A stretch of 32,226 nucleotides of DNA from Clostridiales bacterium (lineage in GTDB: Bacteria; Bacillota; Clostridia; Lachnospirales; Lachnospiraceae), in the NCBI GenBank assembly GCA_012839235.1, contig DUNS01000108.1, positions 1 through 32,226 on the forward strand, written 5' to 3'. The notes beneath the pieces are model-generated. The model had not been told where the DNA came from and did not search any database. It worked only from the letters and a program-made list of their open reading frames with translations. Both the position numbers and the translations under genes were made by a program. Shown here piece after piece: positions 19,701 through 28,249 of this stretch; position 1 is the first letter of the stretch, and each line of letters opens with the position of its first letter.

Positions 19701-21325
19701 AAAGGCTTGTTGTCACTCTGGTCTTCCTGCCGAATCATTATTTCCTTTTCAAATAGAACTGAAAGCTCCTTAGCATCATAAACATTGCTTGCCATATACC
19801 TGATAGACATAGAATTATCCCAAGTATGGGGAAGCCATTTTGCAAATGACCATTGCTCCCTTTCCTTCTCAGGAAATAAAATCACCAGTTTTACCTCTTC
19901 ATAACTATGAAGAGCTGTTATCTGGGTTATGAGTCCTTTTATTGAAGATAATGTGTACTTTCTATCTCCAATAATACCGCTGACTGTAGTCTTAGCTAGT
20001 GAATAAGTAATAGGAACATCTCTTACTATCTTAGGAACCTCTGCAATCTTATACATTTCTTTTTGGAGAAGATCATCCTCCATGGTAAACCTTTTTTCAG
20101 GATAGCTTATATTGGCTAATAAGGGCAGCTGACCTTTTCCAAGCCTAACATGGAGAAAATCATCATGGGCACTGGTTCTCTCCCATAGACTCCTTTCCCT
20201 ATTCATAACTCGGTTAACACACTCAGATAAGGATATATAGGTTGCATTCATGATTGCTGCTTGATTCCTACATTCATCAAGAATAATATCCTTTATACCA
20301 TCTAAATACTTTAAGTACTTTTCTTTTCTCTTCTTTTCACCAAGAACCTTTTGCTTTCTTTCATATCTCTTACTAAGCATGGGCCAGAGGACTGTTCCTA
20401 TCATCATACTTACTGACATTACCAGTGTAGGTAAGGCTGTCTTTAAGGTTCTTACTCCCGACATAACATCTGATAGAGCCAGTGATGCAGTAAACATTGA
20501 TGCCATTCCCATAGTTAATGAGGGGCCAATAACCAATGCTATGGGGACCTTTTCTAACTTTACTTCAGGAGGTGGTGGGTCTATTTTTATATCAACTGCC
20601 TTTATTGAACTTTTAAAACGGGGTGTAATATAAAAATACTCATCCTCCTTACTACTACCCCTACTTACCACATCTGCATTATCCATATCATCTGGCTGAT
20701 TATATGGCTTTAATTTATTATTATTTATATGGATATTATCATTGGGATTATTGACTGCTATAAAGGTATCCCCAACTATTATCTTTAACCCCATAATACA
20801 GATACAGGAGCCAGGGGCTAGGATCTTGCTTTTTTCTCGAATGGTATCAACAAATGTTCCATTAGCACTGCCTAGATCATCAACTTTCCATTGTTTATTA
20901 GCATATGTAATCTTGGCATGCCTTGATGATACATACTTATTGTCATAGACAATATCATTGCTCTCATCCCTGCCAATTGACACCTCTGAGTTATCATATA
21001 AACTGTATTTGGTATATTGCTTTCTAGAGACTATCTCAGCCTCAACAAATACAAAGGCATTATTATTGGTCTCTTTGATACGGATACCATATAAACTCAG
21101 TGGTTCAAGGATAACCTTCTCGTCAACTTGTCCGGCTTGGTCGGTTTTTAATATGTCAACCTTGGGATTTGATGACATCATCCATTGTCCCTCGTATGCT
21201 TCTATACTGATAAGGTTACGAATCTTTCCCCTCATATCAAGATCCTGCAACCAGTATCGTCCGCTAACTTTGTTCGGCAAAGCAAGTGTATGTATTCTGT
21301 CTTGCTTTAGCAATGTAATTATCAT
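16730..21325 (-). CDS. essC: EssC-type T7SS ATPase (FHA + TM + FtsK/SpoIIIE domains)
   Basis: FHA SIGRDESNDIVYDNKYVSSRHAKITY...DDLGSANGTFVD; paired TM segments; FtsK domain 1 GMTGSGKSEF with LFIISDEFAEL; domain 2 YGSTGSGKSDF; third domain degenerate. Confidence 0.97.
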   Translation of the reverse strand: MIITLLKQDRIHTLALPNKVSGRYWLQDLDMRGKIRNLISIEAYEGQWMMSSNPKVDILKTDQAGQVDEKVILEPLSLYGIRIKETNNNAFVFVEAEIVSRKQYTKYSLYDNSEVSIGRDESNDIVYDNKYVSSRHAKITYANKQWKVDDLGSANGTFVDTIREKSKILAPGSCICIMGLKIIVGDTFIAVNNPNDNIHINNNKLKPYNQPDDMDNADVVSRGSSKEDEYFYITPRFKSSIKAVDIKIDPPPPEVKLEKVPIALVIGPSLTMGMASMFTASLALSDVMSGVRTLKTALPTLVMSVSMMIGTVLWPMLSKRYERKQKVLGEKKRKEKYLKYLDGIKDIILDECRNQAAIMNATYISLSECVNRVMNRERSLWERTSAHDDFLHVRLGKGQLPLLANISYPEKRFTMEDDLLQKEMYKIAEVPKIVRDVPITYSLAKTTVSGIIGDRKYTLSSIKGLITQITALHSYEEVKLVILFPEKEREQWSFAKWLPHTWDNSMSIRYMASNVYDAKELSVLFEKEIMIRQEDQSDNKPLPHYVIISADKELASKCTFIQNLLNYDDNIGFSIIALYDEINHLPKECSTVIDFSQDRAKIYDKYDLEGKVLEFNPEYSSEVDFDEYSEKLGTIKLNLESQSFVMPKMLTFLDMFGVNQVEHLNSLTRWRDNEPTISLQTPIGVDDNGGISYLDLHEKFHGPHGLIAGMTGSGKSEFIITYIMSLAVNYHPNEVAFILIDYKGGGLTGAFENERYRLPHLAGTITNLDGASIQRSLLSIQSELRRRQAIFNEARRIANEGTMDIYLYQKLYRTGVVKEPLPHLFIISDEFAELKAQQPEFMQQLISAARIGRSLGVHLILATQKPSGVVDDQIWSNSRFRVCLKVQETADSIDMIKRPDAAALSITGRYYLQVGFNEIFELGQSAWCGAPYIPEKIEEQDKDCTISMIDDIGRVVKQKKLSKAIDSKSRSKQNVEILRYLCEIAAEEGVRTRTLWLEAIPKIIYLEKLKEKYGYSFMDYVLNPVVGEYDDPYNQKQDLLTLPISRDGNVLLYGSTGSGKSDFITTMIYGLIGQHSPEHLNIYALDFGSETLTIFSRAPQVGDIIVASEEEKVKNLLKMLEGKLAERKKLFVDYGGSYEEYCKNSKKAIANILVIINNYSSFSEIYSDYEDSLSVLTRDGTKYGIYFMITASNTNAVRYRMLQNFKQILTLQLNDKSEYVGILGNTEGVVPSQCKGRGLVKYDRAYEFQTACISDNTSQSNELIVKLCGDLQKVYEIKAEKVPVLPDFVSPELFAEDKIRIDRLPVGIDKSSMKTITINLAKNCIIPFISQDEDQSDVLQAMAELATRDIETKIVVLDIEESFNRERTMEYDYHYDDLEDYIAKWFDLVVYRHNSYKASAGKITEDMDFYKILYIIPSIDTLFSRLSDDRKDKLKLILEKSEADFNIHIILSSSSSRYATMTHEPWYRKHCTSGNGIWIGDGFTERMQISVNRVTKELYQPIGPAYAIVVQKGRYNLVKVVSVEEREDELV

Positions 21326-21339
21326 ATGAATACCTCCGA

Positions 21340-21582
21340 TTAATCAATTTTTTGCTTCATCACAGCAGTCTCATTTAGGCTATACTCTAGCGATTCCATA
21401 AGTTCATTGATAATAATGTTATATTTATCAGCATACAGCTCCTTGGCTTTACCTTTCCAGCTATCCAACTGATGATTAATACTACTTAACTCATAAGTCT
21501 TATCAAGCATACTATTAAGTAGTATCATTATCTCACTGATATTTCTTCTAAGAGTCTCCTTATCTTCTCCTGGTCCTCCCAT
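21340..21582 (-). CDS. Small WXG100-superfamily-like protein
   Basis: 80 aa helical, central LDSWKGKAKELY. Confidence 0.6.
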   Translation of the reverse strand: MGGPGEDKETLRRNISEIMILLNSMLDKTYELSSINHQLDSWKGKAKELYADKYNIIINELMESLEYSLNETAVMKQKID

Positions 21583-21591
21583 AAGATCACC

Positions 21592-21888
21592 TCATATTGA
21601 TTGATTTATAATTGTATCAACTTGTAACTCTATATCTTCATATTTGTCAGCCATAGTAGCAAGCACATTGGCATAATCCTCAAGCAGGGTAGTAAACAAG
21701 TTTTGTTTTACAGATTCAACATTAATTCGGTTAACATACTTTATAAAATCATTGTCAGTAGTTAATTGCGGTATTGTCTCCAAATTGTGATGTACTTGTT
21801 TAATCAAAAGGTCTAATTCCTTAACTATGTCTAGCATCATCTTTTTATAATATCTGATATCCTCTACATCAATTGCTATTTCTCCCAT
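21592..21888 (-). CDS. Small helical protein, possible T7SS substrate or partner
   Basis: 98 aa all-helical ORF between WXG-like genes; no W-x-G turn. Confidence 0.5.
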   Translation of the reverse strand: MGEIAIDVEDIRYYKKMMLDIVKELDLLIKQVHHNLETIPQLTTDNDFIKYVNRINVESVKQNLFTTLLEDYANVLATMADKYEDIELQVDTIINQSI

Positions 21889-21907
21889 AATACACCCCTT
21901 TATTCAT

Positions 21908-22186
21908 CTACAATTTCTCTATATCAGTAGCTTCTACCTTCGTATAACTATTAGTCTGAATATCTTTATCCATTTCATAAATAACTACATCTATATCAGT
22001 AGAAATCCTCTTTAGCTGCTTTATAAAGTCTTCAAGCCCCATCAAATATTTATTAGCATTTTGACCTTTCCATCCTTCATCAATCATATCAGTTATAGAG
22101 CTTATCTTATTGGCCTCTTCAAGAAAATTCGAAGATATGCTTTTCAATTGATTTTTAACATGGTTTTTACTCATCATATCCTCCAT
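21908..22186 (-). CDS. WXG100-like protein
   Basis: 92 aa, central MIDEGWKGQNANKYLMGLEDF. Confidence 0.7.
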   Translation of the reverse strand: MEDMMSKNHVKNQLKSISSNFLEEANKISSITDMIDEGWKGQNANKYLMGLEDFIKQLKRISTDIDVVIYEMDKDIQTNSYTKVEATDIEKL

Positions 22187-22204
22187 ACTATTACCATAAA
22201 TTCA

Positions 22205-22645
22205 TTAATCTTCATTAGTTTCAAGGGACTGAAACATCCTATTAATGAGCCAATCCTCATGCTGCAATATATTATTATAGAGCATGGGATTGGTTACATT
22301 TTCTATGTTTTCAATTCCATAAACATCTATATTTGATATCCACTCTGATAGCACATGGTTGTCGGTTAATATGGGTAAGTCATCTACCAGATTAGCTGAC
22401 TCTCTCCTAAATGAATCATATAAGCTAATAATTTTTTGTAGCTTACCTGTGTACTTACCCAATTCATCCTTAGCCCTATCTATTTCTTTCAAAAGTAACT
22501 CAAGCTGCCCATACCTTTTTGGATTCTCTATCTCTATCATATCCTTTAAAAGTGATTTCAGTTTTTGGCATTGATCCTCAAGATTATATTCAGTTTTCTT
22601 TAATTTTAAAATTGCATTGCTTATTATGTGGTTATTTAATATCAT
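22205..22645 (-). CDS. Helical protein of unknown function in the T7SS operon
   Basis: 146 aa, coiled-coil-like N-terminal half; contiguous with the WXG-like genes. Confidence 0.5.
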   Translation of the reverse strand: MILNNHIISNAILKLKKTEYNLEDQCQKLKSLLKDMIEIENPKRYGQLELLLKEIDRAKDELGKYTGKLQKIISLYDSFRRESANLVDDLPILTDNHVLSEWISNIDVYGIENIENVTNPMLYNNILQHEDWLINRMFQSLETNED

Positions 22646-22660
22646 ATTCTCTACACCTAC

Positions 22661-23191
22661 CTAATCAATAAAGGCATTACGATTTTCTGATTCTTTTTCC
22701 TGGCTATTAAATATCTTACTCTTTAGTGCCATCTCTAAGGTTTTGTATTCCAAGGTCTTATTTGCACTGACAAAATGACAGATGCATTTATGATGTAGCT
22801 CATCTGCCATATCATCTGAGGAAAGTAACTCCTTTATACTTTCATAAATTGTAAGCCTAAGACCAATTTCACGCCTTTCATCTCTTGACAACAATACAAC
22901 AAATTGATTGACATATATCATAGCCTGATTATTCATCAATCCTATAATAGCCTGAGCATCTGCCATGTCCTTTATAATTAGTGCTAGAGTATTATCAGGG
23001 GAAACACTTTCTTCCACTCTACTAATAATCCCTTTTTCCTCCATTTCATTAAATAAGGTTCCTACTTCCTCCTCTTCAATGACTTCAGCATGGTAGGGAA
23101 GTAAAAATGATTTCTTATCAGTAATAATACGGAGCAATAATTCAAATTCTTTATTAATCATTAAAAAAGTCTCTGCCATAATATGCCTCAC
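22661..23191 (-). CDS. Unknown T7SS-associated protein, possibly EspG-like
   Basis: 176 aa; alternating helix/strand pattern with no diagnostic motif. EspG similarity is only an impression. Confidence 0.4.
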   Translation of the reverse strand: MRHIMAETFLMINKEFELLLRIITDKKSFLLPYHAEVIEEEEVGTLFNEMEEKGIISRVEESVSPDNTLALIIKDMADAQAIIGLMNNQAMIYVNQFVVLLSRDERREIGLRLTIYESIKELLSSDDMADELHHKCICHFVSANKTLEYKTLEMALKSKIFNSQEKESENRNAFID

Positions 23192-23194
23192 TCT

Positions 23195-23908
23195 TTATTT
23201 CATATGCATCTTAGCCATATGCTCTTGTAATTTTTGCTTATATGTTCTAGATACAAGAACGTTAGTCCCATCCTCAAATTCCACCATCATATTGCCATAA
23301 TCGACTCTATATATTTTCTTTGTATTAACTAAAAAGCTTTTATGTGTTCTAAGGAAATACTTTGGTAGCTCCTTCTCAATAGAATCTAGAGAGGAGTAAA
23401 ACTCAAATTCTTGTACCATTGTTCTTACAACAATTTTTTTATTCCTACTCTCAAAAAAAAGAATTTGATCACAAGGTAGGGTATATTCTCTTGCTTTGTT
23501 TTTAAAGCGAAAAATATCCTTGGCCTTCTCCATATGGGTGTAATCAACCATAATACCTCTAATCAAAAGTTCTAATTGTCGCATCTGGGCAGGTTTTATC
23601 ACATAACCCGATGGTCTGGCACTTGGAATAACATCCTCCAATATTTCTCCTATATTTCTAAGCAAGAGAACAATATAATTGGCTATATTAGCTTCTCTGA
23701 TTTTATGAATTAATCCTTCCCCTCTATATTTTTCAACAAAAAACAAAGACAATAAGTTAGATCCATGAAATACCTTGTCAAATTCTTCATGATTGGTACA
23801 TGAGCCGACAATTTCTGCGTCTATATTTTCTCTCATAAAGAAGTTGAAACACATATCCTTAATGGAATTCATGGATTCGTAATCAGAATCATATATGTAC
23901 ACGTCCAT
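23195..23908 (-). CDS. LytTR-family response-regulator-like protein with atypical receiver
   Basis: C-terminal LytTR domain (IEKELPKYFLRTHKSFLVNTKKIYRVDYGNMMVEFEDGTNVLVSRTYKQKL); N-terminal receiver-like fold lacking an obvious phospho-acceptor Asp. Confidence 0.85.
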   Translation of the reverse strand: MDVYIYDSDYESMNSIKDMCFNFFMRENIDAEIVGSCTNHEEFDKVFHGSNLLSLFFVEKYRGEGLIHKIREANIANYIVLLLRNIGEILEDVIPSARPSGYVIKPAQMRQLELLIRGIMVDYTHMEKAKDIFRFKNKAREYTLPCDQILFFESRNKKIVVRTMVQEFEFYSSLDSIEKELPKYFLRTHKSFLVNTKKIYRVDYGNMMVEFEDGTNVLVSRTYKQKLQEHMAKMHMK

Positions 23909-23956
23909 AGATTAATCACCATTTATCTTAATTAATAACTACTGCCTAATACTGTT

Positions 23957-23985
23957 ATTTTAGGATATTATTCCTATCATATCAA
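23957..23985 (-). promoter_or_regulatory. Sigma-A-like promoter for the LytTR/T7SS core operon
   Basis: Minus strand TTGATA - 17 bp - TAAAAT upstream of the LytTR ORF. Confidence 0.55.
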
Positions 23986-24022
23986 GTGACAAATGTAAGA
24001 TTTCTTAATTATACATGTATAA

Positions 24023-24046
24023 AGAAGGACCAATTTCGGTCCTTCT
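24023..24046 (-). terminator. Hairpin terminator after the zinc-ribbon protein gene
   Basis: AGAAGGACC-gaaatt-GGTCCTTCT then TTATA on the minus strand. Confidence 0.65.
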
Positions 24047-24059
24047 CTTATTAATTAAC

Positions 24060-24617
24060 TCATTTTAATTGGTGTCCACAGGCAACACAGAATTTACTAT
24101 CTGATTTATTAGTCTGTTGGCAGCTATTACATATAACTTCTTTCTGTGATGTATTCTCGGCCTTGGGCACTGCTTCAGCTTGGGGCATAGTTTCAACCTT
24201 AGCTATAGTTTCAGCTTGAGGCATAGTCTCAACCTTTGCTATAGTTTCAGCTTGGGGCATAGTCTCAACCTTAGCTATAGTTTCAGCTTGGGGAACTTCA
24301 TATTGAGTATTGTATGTAGCTTGACCATGAATTTGTTTAAACTTCTTTTCATTCATGAATTTTATCAAAAGTAATATGCTTCCAAAGGCAATCAGTAGTA
24401 ATGAAACAAGAAGGAGTATGGGGTAATATTTGTACAAGGATGCAATCTTCGTATCTCTATACAATAGGGCAACACCCTTTCTCATACTTCTTCCATCCAA
24501 AGATATAAAGAATCCTATAAAACCCAGAAGAAGCAGTATAATACCACATAATAATATACGATTTGATGACTTCTTATCAAATTGCTTATCAGCTTTTAAC
24601 AATTCTTTTATATTCAT
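24060..24617 (-). CDS. Two-TM protein with 12-aa tandem repeats and C-terminal zinc ribbon
   Basis: Two TM segments, PQAETIAKVETM x3, C-terminal CNSCQQTNKSDSKFCVACG. Confidence 0.75.
   Translation of the reverse strand: MNIKELLKADKQFDKKSSNRILLCGIILLLLGFIGFFISLDGRSMRKGVALLYRDTKIASLYKYYPILLLVSLLLIAFGSILLLIKFMNEKKFKQIHGQATYNTQYEVPQAETIAKVETMPQAETIAKVETMPQAETIAKVETMPQAEAVPKAENTSQKEVICNSCQQTNKSDSKFCVACGHQLK
24175..24293. repeat. 36-bp in-frame tandem repeat, ~3.3 copies
   Basis: Units 24175-24210, 24211-24246, 24247-24282 plus partial 24283-24293 (tcagcttggggcatagtttcaaccttagctatagtt, few substitutions). Confidence 0.9.
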
Positions 24618-26734
24618 CAGTTTACTCCCCCTTTACTTGATCCACCTATCTGTTGATAGAAATTTGACATAGGTTCTTTATCCTTTTCTAACTCAATATC
24701 ATCCATAGATACGCCGACAGTATATGTTTTAGTGTCATAGGAACCATCCTCTAAGCTAACAGTAACTGTACGGGTTAGCTTCTCAACTTCACCAACAACT
24801 TTAAACCTAAGAATATAGTTATTCATTATGTATTGGTTTATAGTATCATATATTATTCCCAGGTCGTAAGAATCCGATGCAAATAGGGATTTACCCCCGG
24901 TCCTACTAGATATGTTATCCAAATAATTCATGTCAGCATAGGCTAAACCAATGGAGTATACGGATATACCCTTATTATTTAGCATTTGTATAACTGAATC
25001 CATCTGATACATGGAATCGTATCCATCAGCACCGTCTGATAAGAGTACAATAATGTTGTTTCCTTCTTTATTATCTAACACTTCCATACCTGCAAGTAAT
25101 CCGGAGGATATATTAGTACCTCCACTTGCATATAGGGAGTCAACAGCTTTTGCTATAGTTCCTGTTGATGGCGTGATATCACAAACTGTATATGCACTAC
25201 TTTCAAATGTAACAAGACCTATCTGAACTTCTCTATCAACACTCTGTATAAAGTTGTGAATAGCCTTCTTAGCTCCATCTATACCTGAACCATCCATACT
25301 TCCACTTGTATCTAGAACTAGACAGATATTAAGCTGAGATTGCTCTACTTCTATAAGTTCAAAATTATTGATTTCTTTACCCATCTCGACCAAGTTTAGC
25401 TTGCTCTTACGTAATTGCTTTTTATGGTTTTGATTATCTGACATGTTGATATAGACATCAACTTCAGGATAATTTGAAGTATCAACTTTACTAATATAAA
25501 GCTTGGTGTGAATATTATTTAATACCTCAATAATAAACTGGTTAAATGACTTACCATCATGTCTATAATTATAACTATAGTATTGGGTGTTCTGGGTTAA
25601 GGCAAGTAATAAATCATTTATCAAAGTATTAATATCATTATTATCCATGTAATTAATATCTTTCTCGTATGCCTTTACTACCCTATATATTTCATTAGAC
25701 ATATATTCCATCTTGTCAGAAGAAATAGACTCGACGATTGCAGTCTGTAAGTTGTCTTTTGCCAACTCATCCTCTCCCAAGAGAAAATAAAATCTTGCTA
25801 ATTGAAGCTTATAGGCAATTCCTTCATCTCCTAGTTTTGATGATGTACCTATAATATAATTAAGTGCCCTTCTTATGGGAATACCATTTAATTCGTTATA
25901 TAGATCATTAATCTCTTTTTCCCGTGCTTCAATCTGGGATTGAAGTAAGGCCAGCATGGTCTCTCCTGTTGCATAATATAACTTATCTTTTAGGTCATCT
26001 CTTGATTTTTCCTTGCTTCTAATTTCCTTATTAAGCCTATCTATCTTATCAGAGTCTTTATCAACAGATCTGCCTCTACCTGTTGCAACCAGATTTGCCA
26101 GCAAGGTCTTGTTGGTAAAACTGTTATCCTTAGTTACCAGCTTAATGGCTAATTCTTCAGCTTCTAAGGTGTCCCCTTCTTGGTTAGCTAGATGAATTCT
26201 TGCTCTTAGTGCATTGGGATTATCGCTCTTAGAAAGCTTTTCCTCTAGATCATCTATATCATCAAAATATAAATATCCATCCATTGAATATGCTGATATA
26301 ATTGCCTCTGCCATTTCTTTACGCTTTTTACTTAATTTGATCTGGTCTCCAATATCGTCAAGAATTAAAATCAAATCGCTCTGGAATGCAATTCCTTCAT
26401 TGGCATCATTACAGTATTTAACGATTTCACGAATTATTTTACTCTGTTTTTTTATTTTTTCCGCCTTTTCTAAAGTAACACCATACTCATCTTCAAAACA
26501 ATAACTGATAAGTAGTAATTGTTCAGAGACTTCATTATTTTTGATTTCATTAGCATGACCTGCTAACAGGCGTGCCCGTTGCAGATTTCCCTCTTCTATT
26601 AGCCTGTATGCTATGTAATTATTCTCTTCAATGTTTCTTTGCTTTGATGTATATTTGCTTGCAACATTTCCCATTATTATTATCCCAACAAGCACAATAA
26701 TAATTGGTATCAGAAGTTTATTAATCCGACTCAA
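24617..26734 (-). CDS. Membrane-anchored TPR-like/VWA protein
   Basis: N-terminal TM (LLIPIIIVLVGIIIMGNVA), helical-repeat middle, VWA with MIDAS DTSGSMDGSG and LLSDGADGYD. Confidence 0.88.
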   Translation of the reverse strand: MSRINKLLIPIIIVLVGIIIMGNVASKYTSKQRNIEENNYIAYRLIEEGNLQRARLLAGHANEIKNNEVSEQLLLISYCFEDEYGVTLEKAEKIKKQSKIIREIVKYCNDANEGIAFQSDLILILDDIGDQIKLSKKRKEMAEAIISAYSMDGYLYFDDIDDLEEKLSKSDNPNALRARIHLANQEGDTLEAEELAIKLVTKDNSFTNKTLLANLVATGRGRSVDKDSDKIDRLNKEIRSKEKSRDDLKDKLYYATGETMLALLQSQIEAREKEINDLYNELNGIPIRRALNYIIGTSSKLGDEGIAYKLQLARFYFLLGEDELAKDNLQTAIVESISSDKMEYMSNEIYRVVKAYEKDINYMDNNDINTLINDLLLALTQNTQYYSYNYRHDGKSFNQFIIEVLNNIHTKLYISKVDTSNYPEVDVYINMSDNQNHKKQLRKSKLNLVEMGKEINNFELIEVEQSQLNICLVLDTSGSMDGSGIDGAKKAIHNFIQSVDREVQIGLVTFESSAYTVCDITPSTGTIAKAVDSLYASGGTNISSGLLAGMEVLDNKEGNNIIVLLSDGADGYDSMYQMDSVIQMLNNKGISVYSIGLAYADMNYLDNISSRTGGKSLFASDSYDLGIIYDTINQYIMNNYILRFKVVGEVEKLTRTVTVSLEDGSYDTKTYTVGVSMDDIELEKDKEPMSNFYQQIGGSSKGGVN

Positions 26735-28218
26735 TTGAACACACCTCCTGTCTCATAAGGGCTTACATCAAGCCTATTTAACCTTGGAAATATATCTTCC
26801 AGTATCTTTATATCACTTATTGGATTATTTCGTAGCATCAATGTTTTTAGGTTTTTTAGATTCTTAAGGGGGGTAATGTCCCTAACCCAATTATCATACA
26901 TCCATAGAGAATTAAGCTCAGAAAGATTTTTTATGGGTGAGATATCCTCCACATCATTATCTGAGAAATCTAGATACTCCAGCTTTGTCATATCAGCAAC
27001 AACTGAAATATCACTAATCCTATTTCCCCATATGCCAAGACTAGTTAAGCTCTCTAAGCCTGATAAGGCTGATATATCCCTAATATCATTCCAGGCAATA
27101 CATAGTTTTTTTAAGGATTTAAGTCTGCCAATTGGTCGTATATCAGTAATACCATTATTTATTAAAGACAATTCTTCCAACCTTTTGCATTTATCAAGTC
27201 CTGTCAAATCAAGGTCTTCCTGAAATGCTATATTAAGTTGCTTTAAGAATATGAATTTTTCAAGATCAGCTAAGGTGGATAGATACCCTGAATTCTGATA
27301 CTGATAATCGTTTATGGAATACGTATCTTCAGAAAAGTATACTGATTCTTGATAATAACTATTAATCAAATTGTTACCAACCAATGTGAGAGATGTTATT
27401 CTTTCTACGTCCTCATTATAAATTGTATTATAATAACTCAAACCCAGTTCTTCGCATACCATATCCCTAATATAATCATCTAGGAAGACAACCTCTTCCA
27501 GCTCAATATCCATGTTGTATTCAGCAGTAACAACTTCACTTGAATACCCACGGCTATTCTTTGTATAGGCTTTAATCTGAGTGATTCCGTTACGCAGAAT
27601 TATGGGTTCTGTATAAACATTAGAATACTCGTCTGGCTGACTACCATCCAATGTATAATATATTCTCTCATCTTCTCTATTTGCAACTAATTCTATGGCT
27701 TGTCTCTCATTATATACACCAGGTTTTACAGAAAAAGCTGGCTTAGATGGCTGTGTTAAAAGATATAACTCTTTTAGCTCATTATCATTAGTTAGCTTTG
27801 CAGCTTCCTTTAACAAACGCTCCGCTTCATCAAGCTTTTCAAGACGTATATATAACTCAGCTAATTCCGAATAAGCTTCTGTCTCCAACTCATCAATATC
27901 AATTATCTTCTTATAAGAAGCCTCAGCATAGTCATAATTATTAATACCTTCATATGCTCTTGCTAAGCCAAAGTAGGCCTCCTTATTCTTAGGCTCCACT
28001 TCAATTATTCCTTTAAAAGTTGCAATTGCTTTTTCATAATCCAGCTCAGTGAGGTATTTTTCCCCTAAGGTCAATCTAGCCTCTCTTTCTTTGCTTTTTC
28101 GACCTGTAATTGATACTGCTGTTATAATACTACCCACTACTACTAAGGCTAATATAATCAATATCAGTATTTTTTTTGACTCTAATAATGGTTTCACTTT
28201 CATCCTTCCCCCTAACAT
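26731..28218 (-). CDS. Membrane-anchored TPR - chitobiase-C-like beta domain - LRR protein (likely start at MKVKPLL)
   Basis: TM ILILIILALVVVGSIITAV; TPR LGEKYLTELDYEKAIATFKGIIEVEPKNKEAYFGLARAYE; YYTLDGSQPDEYSNVYTEPIILRNGITQIKAYTKNSRGYSSEVVTAEY; LRRs RPIGRLKSLKKLCIAWNDIRDISALSGLESL. Confidence 0.85.
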   Translation of the reverse strand: MLGGRMKVKPLLESKKILILIILALVVVGSIITAVSITGRKSKEREARLTLGEKYLTELDYEKAIATFKGIIEVEPKNKEAYFGLARAYEGINNYDYAEASYKKIIDIDELETEAYSELAELYIRLEKLDEAERLLKEAAKLTNDNELKELYLLTQPSKPAFSVKPGVYNERQAIELVANREDERIYYTLDGSQPDEYSNVYTEPIILRNGITQIKAYTKNSRGYSSEVVTAEYNMDIELEEVVFLDDYIRDMVCEELGLSYYNTIYNEDVERITSLTLVGNNLINSYYQESVYFSEDTYSINDYQYQNSGYLSTLADLEKFIFLKQLNIAFQEDLDLTGLDKCKRLEELSLINNGITDIRPIGRLKSLKKLCIAWNDIRDISALSGLESLTSLGIWGNRISDISVVADMTKLEYLDFSDNDVEDISPIKNLSELNSLWMYDNWVRDITPLKNLKNLKTLMLRNNPISDIKILEDIFPRLNRLDVSPYETGGVFN

Positions 28219-28249
28219 AGTATTATTAGCATGTCTTTAGTAAACGCTT

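Noticed and set aside
24175-24293. Possible CRISPR array
   Set aside because: Repeats are directly tandem with no spacers and are in frame within a protein.
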